Below are positions 8,201 to 8,641 of a DNA stretch of 8,641 bases, one piece after another. Source of the stretch: Planctomycetaceae bacterium. GTDB taxonomy: Bacteria > Planctomycetota > Planctomycetia > Pirellulales > Pirellulaceae. The first letter of the stretch is position 1. Every line of letters begins with the position of its first letter. Position numbers and translations under genes: made by a program. Under the pieces are notes generated by a model. The model was not told the DNA's origin and searched no databases. It saw nothing but the letters and a program-made list of their open reading frames with translations. The DNA lies in contig SKVE01000170.1 in NCBI GenBank assembly GCA_007129635.1, positions 1 through 8,641 of the forward strand. The letters are read 5' to 3'.

Positions 8201-8641
8201 TTCCTCGAACTTCCAAACCCGGGTACCATCGCAAAACCAATCGGCATCAAACGCGACAAGTTTCTCATCTCCCGGCATGATCGTCCGCACCCCGGTAAAC
8301 CAACTGCCATCGGATAACCGGGCCGTTGGATGGACGGAGTTGTAGCCGAAGTAGATTTCCGTCGGCTTGGCCACTTCCGGCTTCTGGCTCAGCCAGCGCC
8401 AGTATGTCTTCCAGTGATCATCGTGAAAAACGACAACAACGTCGTCGCCGATCGGCAATAGATGCTGGAGCGTATGGCCCTTTTTCAGCACCAGGGATCG
8501 CGCCGGCTGCGCTGATTCCGGACCCACCACGTGCACTTCTGCTTGGCTCTGGTAGGCCAGCCAGGGAAAGACCAAGTCGTACCTGCGATTGTAACGATCG
8601 CGGGTTCGGAGCATCGGAAATTCATCCGCCCGCCCATCAAC
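5219..8641 (-). CDS. Very large uncharacterised protein next to the MoxR-vWA genes, 5' end beyond the window
   Basis: The open frame covers 1140 residues to the right edge. The first ATG in view (8614) is probably internal: the nine upstream codons (reading VDGRADEFP) stay open, look coding, and no ribosome site precedes the ATG. Counting from that Met, residues 1 to about 300 are rich in short strands and aromatic turns (HWKTYWRW 67-74, DGSWFTGVR 102-110, GLIGWRVV 210-217, DGYWMV 259-264), suggesting repeated beta units such as a propeller. This is a guess from pattern, not a family match. A lysine-rich stretch (about 311-352) separates it from a long, mostly helical remainder ending in the basic tail TKRKR. 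I see no signal peptide, transmembrane segment, Walker motif or cysteine-pair zinc site. I do not recognise the family. Large DUF4132-type proteins sit beside a MoxR-vWA locus in E. coli (yehI near yehL), but I cannot show homology. Its position suggests a client, sensor or third subunit of the ATPase machine. The stop is TAA at 5219-5221. Confidence 0.88.
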   Translation of the reverse strand, partial: VDGRADEFPMLRTRDRYNRRYDLVFPWLAYQSQAEVHVVGPESAQPARSLVLKKGHTLQHLLPIGDDVVVVFHDDHWKTYWRWLSQKPEVAKPTEIYFGYNSVHPTARLSDGSWFTGVRTIMPGDEKLVAFDADWFCDGTRVWKFEESFAVWNEESLDTQLAEQRCRELDPHSGKPIRDSIPPFFEQQLPAGARIVYSCSTLLPCPPMSGKSPLGTCDGLIGWRVVRRRDGTIEATGVDGRSVTMDASEQTGGGFVAPVALMDKPVADGYWMVNNQGEVIDQATKVLISGVSLKKYQARQPFELEPLYFHFMRVRHPASSKKLRTVKRKQAEGLLEAGWIELEAKKQKENPDAPDPKRKAGATAVAAWLKDAPARLVQGVSSLLQIAAGEQLTLRILVTFCQQANSSDLQAAANAAQQQAIRERANEGLSQLKPQLDFDATDTTYSFGYREESTDAVEHLQAVGRFLRGADTEELPPIDRNWFALLTDTAGVAYRCFWETVTNEELGSSVSQRLRTPWLDALRMFADCGLLRFLDGLCLYVGPAASSKSTGKQAKAALGDQVEAGKPMGLVSGSSRYVVYRFAHYLGDHLVVLERSLKNKPKPPKGMVVERTIPITRSWSAASLKAFVKAVEKIEAIPLPDPQDIAQAAEELGMHPIATAITFMGNLRTTPYGQEKLTKEIRDHYRWKVKDIQVALAQLEAQPAPPNVGCAFARANPSNPFGEKLGMAVRRMAMAWQAERQVSATVTASVPPELAVVLERVNKGERTFSTKRFAELISAPAQAGDLHPRKAKIMLSDRKHDYEPLKVRYDPPWSLDGATFLSHLARLIALTAYLLPAGHELRSRIPELIRSVRKMLDHPDTMLPFGGGCSQLDSYATVDTETALSNFGQLVGRLEKNSQGIHQADDGLIVVGLVPPHVVCLFRSSGLKTEADFQRIRAVAAVTYDYPVSGESRLDAAVSVQSFRSEALQRIHDGNERSPVPDGKWDQNPRLSSPETVAAVAQQYSLSPDAAAFYLQLLTLPDPTTKNVCRWNEWSAKQLQQAGQELLEQELVVQAKRSRAGRDLFLPGGWEALSLPNLPIESWKLPLYGYESIEAFRGYYAELICCGDTLGHLFQTAWQRVTQGDPPRYEEAQVPTKRKR

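Overview
The window reads as a piece of a bacterial genome, most likely from a planctomycete-type organism, with about 300 bases at the left end that look haloarchaeal. The lineage calls rest on protein style and moderate-to-high GC only. No marker gene is present, so they are inferences.

From 283 to the right edge everything coding is on the minus strand, and three long genes fill almost all of it. In transcription order (right to left) they are: (1) a very large protein I do not recognise, with a strand-rich N-terminal part and a helical rest, still open at the right edge; (2) after a 260-base gap, a 393-residue MoxR-type AAA+ ATPase; (3) 8 bases further, a >1150-residue protein joining a TIKI/TraB-like DUF5682 region to a C-terminal von Willebrand factor A (vWA) domain with a complete MIDAS metal site. 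MoxR ATPases and vWA proteins are well-known partners in ATP-driven remodelling machines (RavA-ViaA, NorQ-NorD, CbbQ-CbbO). The likely reading is one remodelling system in which the vWA adaptor is covalently tied to a possible metallohydrolase. The big upstream protein is a candidate client, sensor or third subunit. E. coli yehL/yehP is the nearest familiar comparison for the ATPase and vWA parts. No experimental function is assigned here.

The 260-base gap between genes 1 and 2 is unusually structured. It holds a perfect 18-bp-stem palindrome of REP-like type just behind the stop of gene 1, and a second, longer imperfect palindrome upstream of the ATPase with two mutually exclusive pairings.

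At the left end the vWA reading frame stops at its last MIDAS aspartate. Almost the same bases, in another frame, open into the C-terminal end of a haloarchaeal-style histidine kinase (185-301). This is followed by a long hairpin of a kind I associate with haloarchaeal intergenic DNA (72-157). The two coding signals overlap by about 16 bases. The simplest explanation is an artificial join (assembly or amplification chimera) between two organisms, not a natural gene end. If so, the vWA protein is truncated artificially and its true last third and downstream genes lie elsewhere.

I found no tRNA, rRNA, CRISPR array, insertion sequence or credible plus-strand gene.
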